A stretch of 64,000 nt of DNA from Celoporthe dispersa (lineage: Eukaryota > Ascomycota > Sordariomycetes > Diaporthales > Cryphonectriaceae). The DNA lies in assembly GCA_016584495.1 (NCBI GenBank), contig WAID01000007.1, positions 2,280,001 to 2,344,000 of the forward strand. The letters run 5' to 3'. Position 1 is the stretch's first letter; each line of letters opens with the position of its first letter. The notes beneath the pieces were generated by a model. It ran no database searches, had not been told where the DNA came from, and worked only from the letters and a program-made list of their open reading frames with translations. Both the position numbers and the translations under genes were made by a program. Of the stretch, positions 1 to 9,295 are shown one piece after another.

Positions 1-681
1 TCTTGATCAGGATCAAAGTAGTCAGTTTGATAGCATCTTAATCAGGACATTATTTGTATGTTTATATTGGGTGTGCCAGCGGATGTCCCGTGTCTCTCTT
101 GGGTATGCAAAGTATATATAAAAAAACCATGGCTTTCCTGTGAAGCCATCGCATCGTTGTAAAGTAACCCACCCTGACAACAAGTGTAGCCTCGACGTTG
201 CAGAAAACACATCTTGATCTTGGCCAGCTACAACCCAGTGCCTTTTTCTCCCTCTCTTCCTCAACTCGGAGCATATCACGTAGTTGCTTTGGCAAAGACC
301 CTTCAATGAGCGGTACAGTCTACAGGAGACGAGGCCAGGCTTTGCATCTGCCATAAGAACACACACGAGGCAGGCAAAAAAGCCACCCACCTCTTTTTTC
401 TTTTTTCTTTTCTCTCTCCCCCTGATGATAGCACCTACATAAAAGGGACCTGTCAGGTCTGATATCCGTGCTCATCAGGCTCAATGCTAATCATAGAAGT
501 CGCAAGATTAAGCAATTACATGGTAGATATAGACCTCACATGCGCCGATCTCCAAGTCTACAGAAACTAGTACAGCCCGTAACTTGTGTGTCTGCGTGTT
601 GGCGCGCGCAGGTCACTACGCCCCGTCACCACGCCCCTCCCCTCGCCACCAATATTGTCTCCCCGGCGGCCGGCCCAGGGC
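1..681. other. Intergenic, no supported gene
   Basis: No coding signal that I trust. The sequence holds pyrimidine-rich patches (about 390-425) and is probably downstream sequence of SHR3 and flanking spacer. A 122-codon open frame on the minus strand has no recognisable domain. Confidence 0.5.
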
Positions 682-1316
682 TTACTGCTTCTTCTTGGTC
701 GAGCTCTTGGCCTGCTCCTCCTGCTGCTCGATGAGCTCATAGTCATCCAGCTCCTTCCGGTCCGCATACCACTGGCCGCCCTGCAGCACCAGGACGCCGA
801 CCAGCACGAGGGCCAGGATGGTGTTGCTGGCGGCCATGACCTTGAGGCTGTCCTCGCGGCCGAGGACGACCTCGCCCGTCAGGGGCCCCTCGTGCAGCTC
901 CTCGAAGGCGCCTTCGGCCCAGATGTCGCTCGAGACGGCGCGCAGGCCCTTGACGATGTTGGCGACGTAGACGCCCACGCCGATCAGGTACATGACGAGC
1001 GAGGCGCCGTCGAAGAGCATGTTGCTCTCCGAGGGGCGGAATAGCTTGATGAAGAAGCCTAGGAAGCCGACGGCCACCATGATGTGTAGGAGGCGGGCGA
1101 TCAGGGGCGGCGACTGGTGCATGAACTTGAGGTGCGTCTCGAGCTGGTCGAAGAAGGTCGGCGCGACGGGGGCCGACGTCCAGAGGAGGGGGTAGTCGTA
1201 GGGGAACTGGGCGAAGATGATGCCTAGGAAGAAGCAGACGGCTGCGGCGGGGAGCTGGTCAGCTGGGTTTGGTCTCTGGGGTCGTCGCGGCAGATGCGAC
1301 GGCGCAAAAGAAGGGA

Positions 1317-1406
<90 letters not shown>

Positions 1407-1521
1407 GGAGGGATCAGACTCACGCCCGACGATGAGAAAAGGTCGCAAAGGAGCTGGACCCGCGGTAGTCCTTGGACCGCACGGTCTTGTTGCGATCAAT
1501 CTTGAAAACGCCAGACGACAT
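682..1521 (-). CDS. SHR3: SHR3-type ER chaperone for amino-acid permeases (frame broken by +1 T)
   Basis: ER-resident membrane chaperone that helps amino-acid permeases fold before COPII export. Exon 1 is 1521-1424 and exon 2 is 1241-682. The intron starts with GTGAGT and ends CCGCAG. Exon 2 opens with the family signature (V)CFFLGIIF, then FPYDYPLLW, then about three hydrophobic helices and a lysine-rich tail ending KSSTKKKQ. About 218 residues are expected, normal for the family. Exon 1 reads into RGSSSFAT and then should continue F-L-I-V-G-P across the splice, but the run at about 1434-1437 has four T instead of three (minus strand), so the start codon and exon 2 are out of frame. The most likely cause is a homopolymer error. 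The intron carries a long GA/CT microsatellite. The family call is firm; the exact sequence is not. Confidence 0.85.
1321..1402. repeat. (GA)41 microsatellite inside the SHR3 intron
   Basis: Eighty-two bases of uninterrupted GA repeat, preceded and followed by impure GA/GGA. It makes up almost half of the 182-nt intron and reads as a CT tract on the SHR3 sense strand, ending about 80 nt before the acceptor. Confidence 0.97.
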
Positions 1522-2182
1522 GGTGAGGAATGTTGGTTACGACCTGGTCGGGTTACCACCTGCTATAGTTCCGATAGACTTTTTTTTTCTTTCTCTATCG
1601 GCAAGAAGAAATCCACCCCGAGGAAAGAAGGGAAAGGCAAGACGTCGGGTTGTTGGTCGAAGGAGAGAGAGAGAGGGAGAGAAAGCTGTAGTTTGTAGCG
1701 TTGTGGGAAATCTCGTCAGCCGGCGGGACGTTCAAGGTCTGATGAATTAGCTACAGTAGACTATCGTTGGAGCGGCCTCAATTAGGGGTCCCCCCGGAAC
1801 CCGGTGCGACCAGCCTAATGCGGCGCGGGTTAGCGATAAGAGCTTTCGGCTGGGTCCTTACCTAATAGTACCTCCTACACATGATCTCTCTTTGAGTATA
1901 GAATACTGCTTACTGGTAACCAGTCTTCTCCAGTGAACATTCGCGGTTTCAGGAAACACATTATAGGCTTTCCAGATTTGTTATCTACTTCAGTACCTAA
2001 TAGGACTCGTCAGCTGTGCCGAGATGCCCAATAGTAGCGCCCCCCGTTGGACGGTCCAGCCCTGACAAGGTCTTCTGCTTCAGGTTGAGCAGGACCCGTG
2101 TGTGCATGTTCCACTTGGCAGCCAACCCTCTTTGTTGTCTTGTGTGTTGTTTTGAGGCTGTTGTCTGCTGCTGTCTGGGCAG
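1522..2182. other. SHR3 upstream region and spacer
   Basis: No gene is supported. The stretch should contain the SHR3 promoter (poly-T and GA-rich tracts at about 1578-1685) and downstream sequence of the next minus-strand gene. Confidence 0.5.
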
Positions 2183-2588
2183 TCAGGGCTTGGGGCTCCC
2201 GACCAGCTGCAGCTCGCTGGCCTCCAGCATGCATGCGGTACAGATCTACATCGGAGAAGAAAGTATTAGTATAACTGCTCTCGTACATTTGATGGTGGGT
2301 TGAGGTGTAAAAGGAAGTTGAAGAAGACCAAAAGCAGAAGTGTGTGGAGATCAGGGTAGGTGTATGTGTGTGTGTAAAAGGGAAGGGAAAAAAAAAAGAA
2401 AAAAAATTTACAGAGTTTATAACATCTGGCTTCACATTCTTGGTGACCAGATTACACTCATGTTTCTTGTTGAAGATCCTCTTGGTGCGTGATGTGAGAC
2501 AGGACGTATCCTCAACCCACTGCTCCATGAGCGGCCGAGTGCAGTGGAAGCCAACGCAGACCCGCTGCTTGGTGATCTGGAAACACAT
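2183..2588 (-). CDS. Small cysteine-containing hypothetical protein (79 aa), starts Met-Cys
   Basis: Two exons, 2588-2412 and 2245-2183, joined in phase 0 over a 166-nt intron (donor GTAAAT, acceptor GATGTAG). The product is 79 residues with Cys at positions 2, 11, 16, 30, 45, 61 and 64. It begins MCFQITKQRVC and ends in a short CTAC-containing tail. There is no signal peptide and no membrane segment, so it is probably cytosolic or nuclear. Small proteins that begin Met-Cys and carry spaced cysteines are common, unnamed products in filamentous ascomycetes. An upstream in-frame Met-like extension to 2630 exists, but the MCF start fits the family style better. The function is unknown. The intron contains a long T/A-rich and GT-rich tract, which lowers certainty about the splice sites. 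Confidence 0.6.
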
Positions 2589-2843
2589 GTCTGCCGGCTG
2601 AGAAAAAGGTCCTGAGCTTGGCAGCAGCACATGTGGCCGACGAGAGAAGAAGAGACTGGATTTTCCCGCGGGGAAGGGGGAACAGCATGCCCGTTTTAAA
2701 GCAAGCAGGGAGCCTCCATCGTTCTAAGCTGCATACTCCTCGGCCAGTGAGCCCTTTGTTGCAAAACAAGAAAACAATGCAGTTGTGGTTGCACACCCCC
2801 AAGGCCCCCCCCAAAGCTCCTCTTCCCTTTGTGGTGGCGCCGG

Positions 2844-3857
2844 TCAACCCAGCAGTGCCTGCCTCACTATCTCGACGTCCTCTGGCGTCCCACAGACCAG
2901 GCCGGCCCTCTCATCCGTGCCCTCCAGCACCCTGTCCAGCACCGCCTTGCCATCCGTGGGGTCGATAGCCAGGCCACCCGCACACTCGACAACCAGGGCG
3001 ATAGGGAAGAGCTCAAACAGCCGCCTGAGCTTGGCCTTGCTCCTCGCCGTCACGGGCGACACGTAGACGCCATGCCCCTTGACCAGGGCATGCACCACAT
3101 CAGGCACGAGCCCGCCGCAGTACCGCAGGGTGTAGCCCTCCCGGATATACCTGTTCACGAGCCCCATGTACTTGTCGTCCTGTCCCGCGGCGCGCAGGTT
3201 CGCGGGCGCGAAGTAGCGGGTCTTGAACGGCGCGGGCGACAGCTTTACGTCTGGGCGGATCACCTCGCAGTCCCTGGCGCCCTGCTCGTTCAGCCCGACC
3301 TCGAGGCAGACAGATGTCGCGCCGGGGATGCGGATCGCGACCACGGCTGTCGTGCGAGGTCCGTACACGCCGAGCACGGACGCGATCTGCTTCTCGGAAG
3401 GCCGGCCCACCGCCGTGGCCCCGTCCCAGACGCCGAGGATGGTGCCGACGGTCCAGTTGGGCGCGATGATGGAGCTCCCGTCGAGCGGGTCAAAGGCGAC
3501 CGTGTACTGCTGCTGCTGCTGCGGCGGCGGCGGCGCTGTTGTCGCCCCGGGACCGCCGTGGACGGCCTTCTCGACAGGGTCCTCCTCGCTGCTGGCGGTG
3601 ACGACCGAGGGACACCGCTCGGCCAGTGTCCTGCGCAGGATGTTCTCGGCCGCGACGTCGACATTCAGCTGGTCGTCGCCAAACGTGTTGGCCGTCCCCG
3701 CCAGCGCGACGTGGTGCGCCCTGCCCAGCGACTGTGCGATGGCACCGACGGCATCGAGCACGGCGGGCAGCACGGACTGGAAGAGGTCGGCGTGCGAGCC
3801 GTCTGCCGGCGCGAGGGATCGGAGGTGGGAGGTGAAGGTGGCTGGCGTGCTTGTCAT
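2844..3857 (-). CDS. Sedoheptulose-1,7-/fructose-1,6-bisphosphatase family phosphatase
   Basis: Intact single-exon gene, 337 residues, the usual length of the FBPase/SBPase superfamily. It should remove the C1 phosphate of a ketose bisphosphate using Mg2+. The metal and substrate signature DPLDGSSIIAPNWTVGTI is present at about residues 121-138, an upstream acidic pair (SSEEDP) and ENILRR lie in the N-terminal half, and VYGPRTT follows. The WTVGTIxGVW and GxYGPRTT wording resembles SBPase more than gluconeogenic FBP1, so a role in the non-oxidative pentose phosphate route is the better guess. Just before the signature is an unusual low-complexity insertion, Pro4-Gln5, encoded by GGC/GCT-type triplet repeats at about 3502-3535. 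The C terminus keeps the AGGLAIDPTDGK motif. The protein is probably cytosolic; I see no targeting peptide. Confidence 0.85.
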   Translation of the reverse strand: MTSTPATFTSHLRSLAPADGSHADLFQSVLPAVLDAVGAIAQSLGRAHHVALAGTANTFGDDQLNVDVAAENILRRTLAERCPSVVTASSEEDPVEKAVHGGPGATTAPPPPQQQQQYTVAFDPLDGSSIIAPNWTVGTILGVWDGATAVGRPSEKQIASVLGVYGPRTTAVVAIRIPGATSVCLEVGLNEQGARDCEVIRPDVKLSPAPFKTRYFAPANLRAAGQDDKYMGLVNRYIREGYTLRYCGGLVPDVVHALVKGHGVYVSPVTARSKAKLRRLFELFPIALVVECAGGLAIDPTDGKAVLDRVLEGTDERAGLVCGTPEDVEIVRQALLG

Positions 3858-4250
3858 GGTTCCTGCAGCTGATGCGTATGTGAGGCCAAGGGGATGGGGA
3901 GAGAGCAGCTGAGTGTGTGTGTGTGTGTTGTATGGCTCACACCTTCCAAGGGATAACCTGACCTGACGTTGAAACTAGTAGGAAGCAGGATGAGTAAGTA
4001 TCTTTTTTTTTTCCCTCCCCTCTTTCTTTCAAGGTTGGGTCCTAAACTACAGTGGCGTGAGTTGTATTCAAATACAGCGGTTGAGGTTTTTGACGGCACG
4101 GCCCCGACCCACAAGAAAGTTGCGTGGTTTGTATGAGTGATTTGCTTGACTACTTCTTACTTGCACAAGCCGGATTTGTGTGTGCTTAGGTAGGCGTCAC
4201 CCAAACATGCCCTCGAGGACTTTCCATTAAATATCCTGCAGTATGCACGC
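3858..4250. other. Spacer and promoter of the bisphosphatase
   Basis: About 390 nt with a (GT) run near 3914-3930 and a pyrimidine tract near 4001-4030. No gene seen. Confidence 0.5.
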
Positions 4251-4730
4251 CTAAACAAATCGAGGATACCCAACCAGCCTCCCGCTCGAGCCCATCCCAA
4301 TGCTATCCTTAACCTCCTCCTCATGCTCAGGACAAAGCCCCCAGGCCGGCTCCTCATGCACCGCAACCCGGGTCGAGAGATTCCGCTGCTTCAGGGCAAG
4401 AGGCACATCATCCGCCCTCGGCCTCCTCCTGCTCCTCCTTCTTCTCCTCCTCCTCCTCCTCCTGCTGCTGCTGCTGCTGCCACCGCTCTCTTCATCCTCC
4501 TCCCAGAAGAGACCCCCTTCGTTCCAGTCGTGCGGCAGCCTGTCGCGACACCTGAGAAAATCCTCAGTCATCTGCGGTCTCCGCCCTTCCCACACCTCAC
4601 AGGCAAACTCGACCCTGTTGCAGAAGACGTGGTCGATCCTCTCCGAGACCAGGATGTCGTGCTTGTGTCTCCATCTGCCTGTCTTCCAGCAGCTGTGGCA
4701 GTATACCGGGTATGTCTTGAGATGACACAT
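4251..4730 (-). CDS. Met-Cys-starting cysteine/arginine-rich hypothetical protein (159 aa)
   Basis: Uninterrupted frame of 159 codons starting MCHLKTYPVYCHSCW, with Cys at 2, 11, 14, 37, 44 and 60 and a late CPEH (C133). His and Cys spacing in the first 60 residues suggests a small metal-binding fold. The middle is low complexity: a serine run followed by an unbroken arginine run encoded by CTC/CTT/CTG-type triplet repeats (about 4415-4482). The cysteine-rich ends on either side of the repeat argue for a real gene, because a chance frame would not keep them. There is no signal peptide and no assigned function. The protein is of the same loose type as the 79-residue protein at 2183-2588; the two flank the bisphosphatase gene on the same strand. 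The triplet tract may vary in length between strains. Confidence 0.55.
   Translation of the reverse strand: MCHLKTYPVYCHSCWKTGRWRHKHDILVSERIDHVFCNRVEFACEVWEGRRPQMTEDFLRCRDRLPHDWNEGGLFWEEDEESGGSSSSSRRRRRRRRRRSRRRPRADDVPLALKQRNLSTRVAVHEEPAWGLCPEHEEEVKDSIGMGSSGRLVGYPRFV
4415..4482. repeat. CTC/CTT/CTG triplet-repeat tract in coding sequence
   Basis: Imperfect trinucleotide repeat that encodes the Arg/Ser low-complexity segment of the minus-strand gene at 4251-4730. Confidence 0.8.
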
Positions 4731-5157
4731 TTGGTCCTGGTAAAGGAGATAAAGAAGATAATACTTGGCCGACGAGGTAGCGGCTTAGGCGTGGGCGTGG
4801 GTGGTCCATTTTAAAGCTTCCTTTTGGATGAGCTCGTCAGAAACCTGCCAAGAGCCACAGACCACTCTAGTTGTCGATTCGAACGAGTCCTGTCGTTGTC
4901 TAGAAGCACGCATCACTTGGTGTTGATACTTCCTCTACCCGCACGGTAGGTCCCCCATCGTAGCAAACCATGCATACTGCCTCGTCACTCCACGCGGACG
5001 ACTCCTGTGTGCCACGGCAACTGTGCTCTTGTCTACTGGTTCAGCATGTAGTGATTACTTCTTAGCTTAGATTAATGTTACGCAAACATATACCTGAATA
5101 ACATGGGGTCAAGTAAGGCCGTGCTCTATTCCGTGACCCGTCGTCACCGCCCCGCTA
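4731..5157. other. Intergenic spacer
   Basis: No gene or notable structure. It should contain the promoter of the gene at 4251-4730 and the 3' end of the next minus-strand gene. Confidence 0.5.
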
Positions 5158-6276
5158 TCAGCCAGGCAACTCACTCCTCGGCCTCTCCACGGCTGTGCCC
5201 GCCACCTCGGCAGAAGCCTCGCTTGCCTGCATCTCTTGCAACCCAGGGCCGAGATACTTGTAATTCTGGTCCTGGTACGCTGTCGGAGGCACTGGAGAGT
5301 ATCCCTGTTGTTGGGAGGGGGAGGCTGCCGGCACAGCCTCCAGCTTCTGCTGCTTCTCCCGCTTGTCCTTCCTCCTAGTCCGCCGGAAGTAGAAGAGGGA
5401 CCCCGCGACGACGCCCGCCGCAAGTGGGATGCCGATGCCCAGGCCGACACCCAGGCCTACTGCCTCGTCGCTTTTGCCCCCGCCACTTCTGTTGTTGCCG
5501 TTCCCGCTCGTTGTGGATGTGCTGGTGCTGAGCTGGGACACGGGCATCACTGTGAAGATCGTCGGGATGGCCGTCCCCAAGATGAAGATGTCGGAAGAGT
5601 TCTTGCAGCAGGCATAACTGTCGACGCCGTTCGTCCCTGTGTCGCAGCAGTAGTGAATGCCATCACTGATGCCATCGCAAGGGCGTATCCCAGCCGGGCC
5701 ACCTGATGCATCTGGGGAAAACACAAGCATCGTCAGCATCGAAAAGTGCCATGGTTCATTTCGATGGCATATGTCCGACTTACATTGTTCGCAACGCTGC
5801 AGGCACGCAGAAGCATTCCAGGTCGGATCGGTGCAGGCAACACGCTGGAACACCTCTAGATTGGATCTGGTGGCCTTGCAAACACCACTGAGAAGAAGCC
5901 CGAGTGCGTCAGTTACAGTGCTGGCACCCCACCCCAAGCCCCCCCAAACATAGACCGCAAGCACAAATGATAGGCTGCCTCTGCTAGTCGAGCACCATAC
6001 GACTCTCTGGATGCGATGAAGTAAAACTTTACACACGACAGCTAAAAGGCTGAAGAGAATCTTGGGTGGCAAGTACTCGTCGACGAATACTCACTTGGAA
6101 TAGCAGACCGCCCCGGCTTGACAGCACGTCGAGTATCCGGTTGTCTTGTTATTGCATGGGTAGCTGACCGTACTGACAGAGCCATCAGGATAATAGCAAG
6201 TGTCGTTCTTCGCAAGACATCTCGATATGAGGGAGGCGAATGAGAGCCCTGTCGCAAAGAATCGAGCTGAGTACAT
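5158..6276 (-). CDS. Single-pass membrane protein with cysteine-rich extracellular domain
   Basis: Three exons, 6276-6095, 5887-5784 and 5711-5158, all joined in frame at GT-AG borders (GTGAGT/TTCTCAG and GTAAGT/CCCCAG); 279 residues. The start at 6276 gives a hydrophobic leader (MYSARFFATGLSFASLIS) and then a Cys-rich ectodomain with NDTCYYPDGS, two CC pairs and many potential N-glycosylation sites. A Ser/Thr/Gly stretch leads to one membrane helix (VGLGVGLGIGIPLAAGVVAG), then a basic stop-transfer (RRTRRKDKREK) and a 70-residue proline- and glutamine-rich cytosolic tail. This layout is common in filamentous ascomycetes and resembles cell-wall sensors in general form, but no function is established. 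Paired cysteines in the ectodomain suggest disulfide bonding. The model is confident; the role is unknown. Confidence 0.8.
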
Positions 6277-7085
6277 GGGGTACTGGAGAGGCTGGCAGCC
6301 TTGGCGGTCTCCTCCGAGCAACAATCAAGTCAGGAAAGAGAACAAGATGCGCCTAGACTGATGACCAAGGGCAACCGGTAGAGATTCTCAACGACTCTGA
6401 TGGTCTTGTGGTGCGTGAGGGTCGCTGAATTAGTGCAGCGCTCGAGAGCAGCAGCTTGCCGGGAGTATGAAAGACGCGGCCTCGGATCCTTAGAAAAGCT
6501 GAACAGCGGATGATCATCTAAGGCAGCCTTGAGAACTTCGCTGTGATTTGACGCAGCTTATACATACTGTAGGATAGCATGACGAGTGGGTACTTCTGTT
6601 GATCCTGAGCGGCCCATTGTTGAGTGAGAGCTATGGTGGGGTGAAGGGGTTGGGAGCACATGGCTGCAGTAGCTGAGCGTACGAATAAGCCGACATCTAT
6701 TATTTGACACGTCTCTCTCCAAGTATGTGAATGGACATGTCGCCTAGCTGGTTCGATCGTGCCACTGTCTTCGGATGAGGAACGGGTTGTAAGGTGACGT
6801 AGTCATGGTGATCTTTGCTTTTGAGACTGGTTCCCACCCCACATTTCCTCCCTCACGTCAGCCACGATTCTGTAGGCGTCCTGATGAGGTGACGAGTACC
6901 TGGAACCTACCCGATGACATTGTACAGGTCGGGTAAAAGCAGGGATGCAGGCATCAAGGCGGCTTGTCGCTTGGGGCCTCCAGAATCGGAATATCGGCTG
7001 CCGGTCGCCCTACAGAGCCAGAGGAAAACAGGGTCAGTGGCCGCGCCGACTGACCCTCTCCACGGTGTGCCGACTGTGCGAGCAC
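6277..7085. other. Intergenic spacer, about 0.8 kb
   Basis: Holds the promoter of the membrane-protein gene and the 3' flank of the TLS1-like gene. No open frame with recognisable content. Confidence 0.5.
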
Positions 7086-8318
7086 TTATCGCTTCTTCTT
7101 CTTCTCCTGCTGTTGGGACAATAATATGTCCCGCATCGCAGCCCTTGCATTGCGACTGCCGCCAAGCTTCGGCCCTCTGAGGATCTCCTCCTGCTTGACT
7201 TTGGCTTTCGGCGGCGGAGCCGCATGCCTTCTCCGCATGGCTCTCCTTTCCGCCATAGCATCCAGGAACTCGCGCCGAAACTTGGCCGCGATTTTCTCAT
7301 CCGCGGGTTCGTCAGTGCCAGCCTCAGCTGCCGTGTCTGCTTGGGCTGTCACGTCGTACACGTCCACTGCGCCAGGGCGTTAGTATTTCTTTGTGTCCTG
7401 CCTGAGCCATCCGTTGGGAACATATGAAAAGGGCAAGAAGTGTCCAACTCACGTTTGTTCTCTGACATGAGTGCTTCTACCATCTGATCTCGCTTGATGT
7501 CGTCACTAGCGCGCCTCTTGCGTCCTCGCCATGGCTTTCCGTCCTTGCCCAGCCTGACGCGTTTTTGAGATTCTTCGGATTCATCGTCGAGGTCCTCTCC
7601 GGCCAGTCGCCTCCGCGCCTTCTCAGTCATGGCGGCATTACGCAGGCGGGATTCTTCGCCGAGATCAACCTCGTGTAATTTGCCCCTCATCGCCGGCTGC
7701 TCGCCTATTCTCTTCATCGGATCGGTCCTGGCTGCCATCACTGCACTTGACGAGCCGGGTTGTTGCGAAGTAGATGCTTCGGCGGCCTGGTCCGCGGCAT
7801 ACCGTCTAGCCAACTCGGATTCTATGTATTCCTCCCTTCCTGGGTCAGCCTTTGTCCGGGCAAGTGTGTCAGGTTCCGATGAGAAAAACCTACATATGTC
7901 GATTCACGAGCTCGCCCACCAGCCCGACCTGCGGCGCAAAGCGCCTTGACACGCCCAGCTCCACGGCCTCGGCGTCTTCGTCGAGGACCAGGCTCTGATC
8001 GGCCTTTGTCTCCTCCTTGGCCGCAGCTTCCGGCCGAAACTCGACCCCCTTGACTCTAGACTTGCGTGCGTTTCGTAGGCGCAGGGCTTCAGCGACTGAC
8101 AGTGCATCTGTTTCTTGGGTCTCTTCGTCGCTGCTATTGTTGTTGTGGGTAGTGGCGTCGCCATCCTCCGGAGGTGCCGGAGGTGCAGCGTTTGGGCTGG
8201 CCGCATCACCGGTCGGGGTCTCGTTCTCCTCGGGGCGCTGTCTAAAGTGCTTGCGCTTCTTGCTTGGTCGGAAGACGACCTGCGATACAGGCTCGTCTAC
8301 AGGCATCGATGAATCCAT
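7086..8318 (-). CDS. TLS1/Hep59 (C9orf78) family splicing-associated protein
   Basis: Three exons, 8318-7894, 7835-7453 and 7366-7086; introns of 58 and 86 nt; 362 residues. The family (fission yeast Tls1, human C9orf78/Hep59) acts with the spliceosome helicase Brr2 and influences splicing of telomere and heterochromatin factors. Signs seen: a charged N-terminal region with FRPSKKRKHFRQR, then ALRLRNARKSRVKGVEF. The conserved HMEEYIESELARR block sits exactly on the first splice junction, and the tail is Lys/Arg-rich (QEKKKKR). Exon 2 contains a KRIGEQP block and a basic segment that could act as a nuclear signal. The gene shares a 299-bp divergent promoter with acylphosphatase. The acceptor AAG/GGAGG is less typical than most here but is the one that keeps the conserved block in frame. 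Confidence 0.8.
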
Positions 8319-8617
8319 ATTGGTGGGCGATAAGTATGTAAAGTTGTTGATGATGATTAGAGATGGTGTCCTTGCGAAGGAAGGAAGTAGGGGCACCAAG
8401 ACTAGGGGCTGAAGTAAGCGGTTCTCTATCTTATCGCGGCTGTTGCTAGCGCACTCCAGCAGCACTTAGTTCAGTGACATCAGCGGTAGCATTGGTTTGG
8501 GCTTTCTCACTTGTAAAAGGCAAAAGCTAAAAGCTACACACACACACACACTTGGGGATAACTACAAGCTCGAGATTATTTCCCAAGAAAGAATCAATCT
8601 ACAATACCATCAAAACT
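8319..8617. promoter_or_regulatory. Short bidirectional promoter, TLS1-like gene (-) and acylphosphatase (+)
   Basis: 299 bp between two divergent start codons. It contains a small (CA)6-7 tract near 8537-8551 and no in-between gene, so both promoters and both 5' leaders must share it. No specific factor site is claimed. Confidence 0.6.
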
Positions 8618-9093
8618 ATGGAGGATTCAGACACAAAGGCTCAAAAGCGGATCCAGTTCACTGTGGAGGGGACAGTCCAAGGTAAACACCCTGTCCAAGA
8701 ATGCATCCCTAGATTGCCTCATACTTACACATGTTCTTTCTGGAAAGGCGTTGGGTATAGGTAGGCTACTTCATATTATAGAGACCACAAGCTCCACCTA
8801 ACAACTTTTGGGTTAGATATTTTGCTAGAAAGCATGCAAAAGCAAGAGATATCACAGGCTGGGTGCGCAATACACCTGATCAGAAAGTAGGTACTACAAG
8901 CTTGCCTAAGCGCTGAATTATCACATCCTGACATTGGCCTTAGGTTGAGGGCGAGGCACAAGGCGATGAAAGAAAGATTGTCGACTTCCTGAAAGATCTG
9001 AACAGGGGACCTTCCCATGCTACTGTGAAGAAGGTAGACCATGAGCACCGAGATGTTGTAGAGGGTGAAATAGCCTTCGAAGTTCGACACTGA
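8618..9093 (+). CDS. Acylphosphatase, four exons including a 13-nt micro-exon
   Basis: Hydrolyses acyl-phosphate bonds such as that of 1,3-bisphosphoglycerate; cytosolic. Exons are 8618-8681, 8748-8760 (only 13 nt), 8817-8886 and 8944-9093, with introns of 66, 56 and 57 nt. All phases agree and give 98 residues, the exact family size. The catalytic loop GxVQGVGYRYFAR is present; its Arg binds phosphate, and the later TGWVRNTPDQKVEGEAQG block supplies the catalytic Asn (WVRN). Thus the loop is assembled from three exons, with the Gly-Val-Gly-Tyr-Arg core in the micro-exon. The stop lies 202 bp from the convergent PWP1 stop. There is no frame problem in this gene. The family assignment is very secure. 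Confidence 0.93.
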
Positions 9094-9295
9094 GTGGGTA
9101 GGCTCATTTCAGGACGGAAACTGCAAGAGGGGAAGAAGAGAGAAGGAAAGAGAAGGAAAAAAAAAAGGGGGGGGGACGCAAACATGGTCGGAACGGAGAG
9201 AATTGACTGCTTTATCAATAATCCGGATCTCCACAGACACCCTGCTGTATTCTAGTCGACCCAGAATCCCTCAGAGTGAGCTGCATTCGTCATGT

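Noticed and set aside
586..1044. Open frame antisense to SHR3
   Set aside because: It is the complement of a well-supported conserved gene and has no family text.
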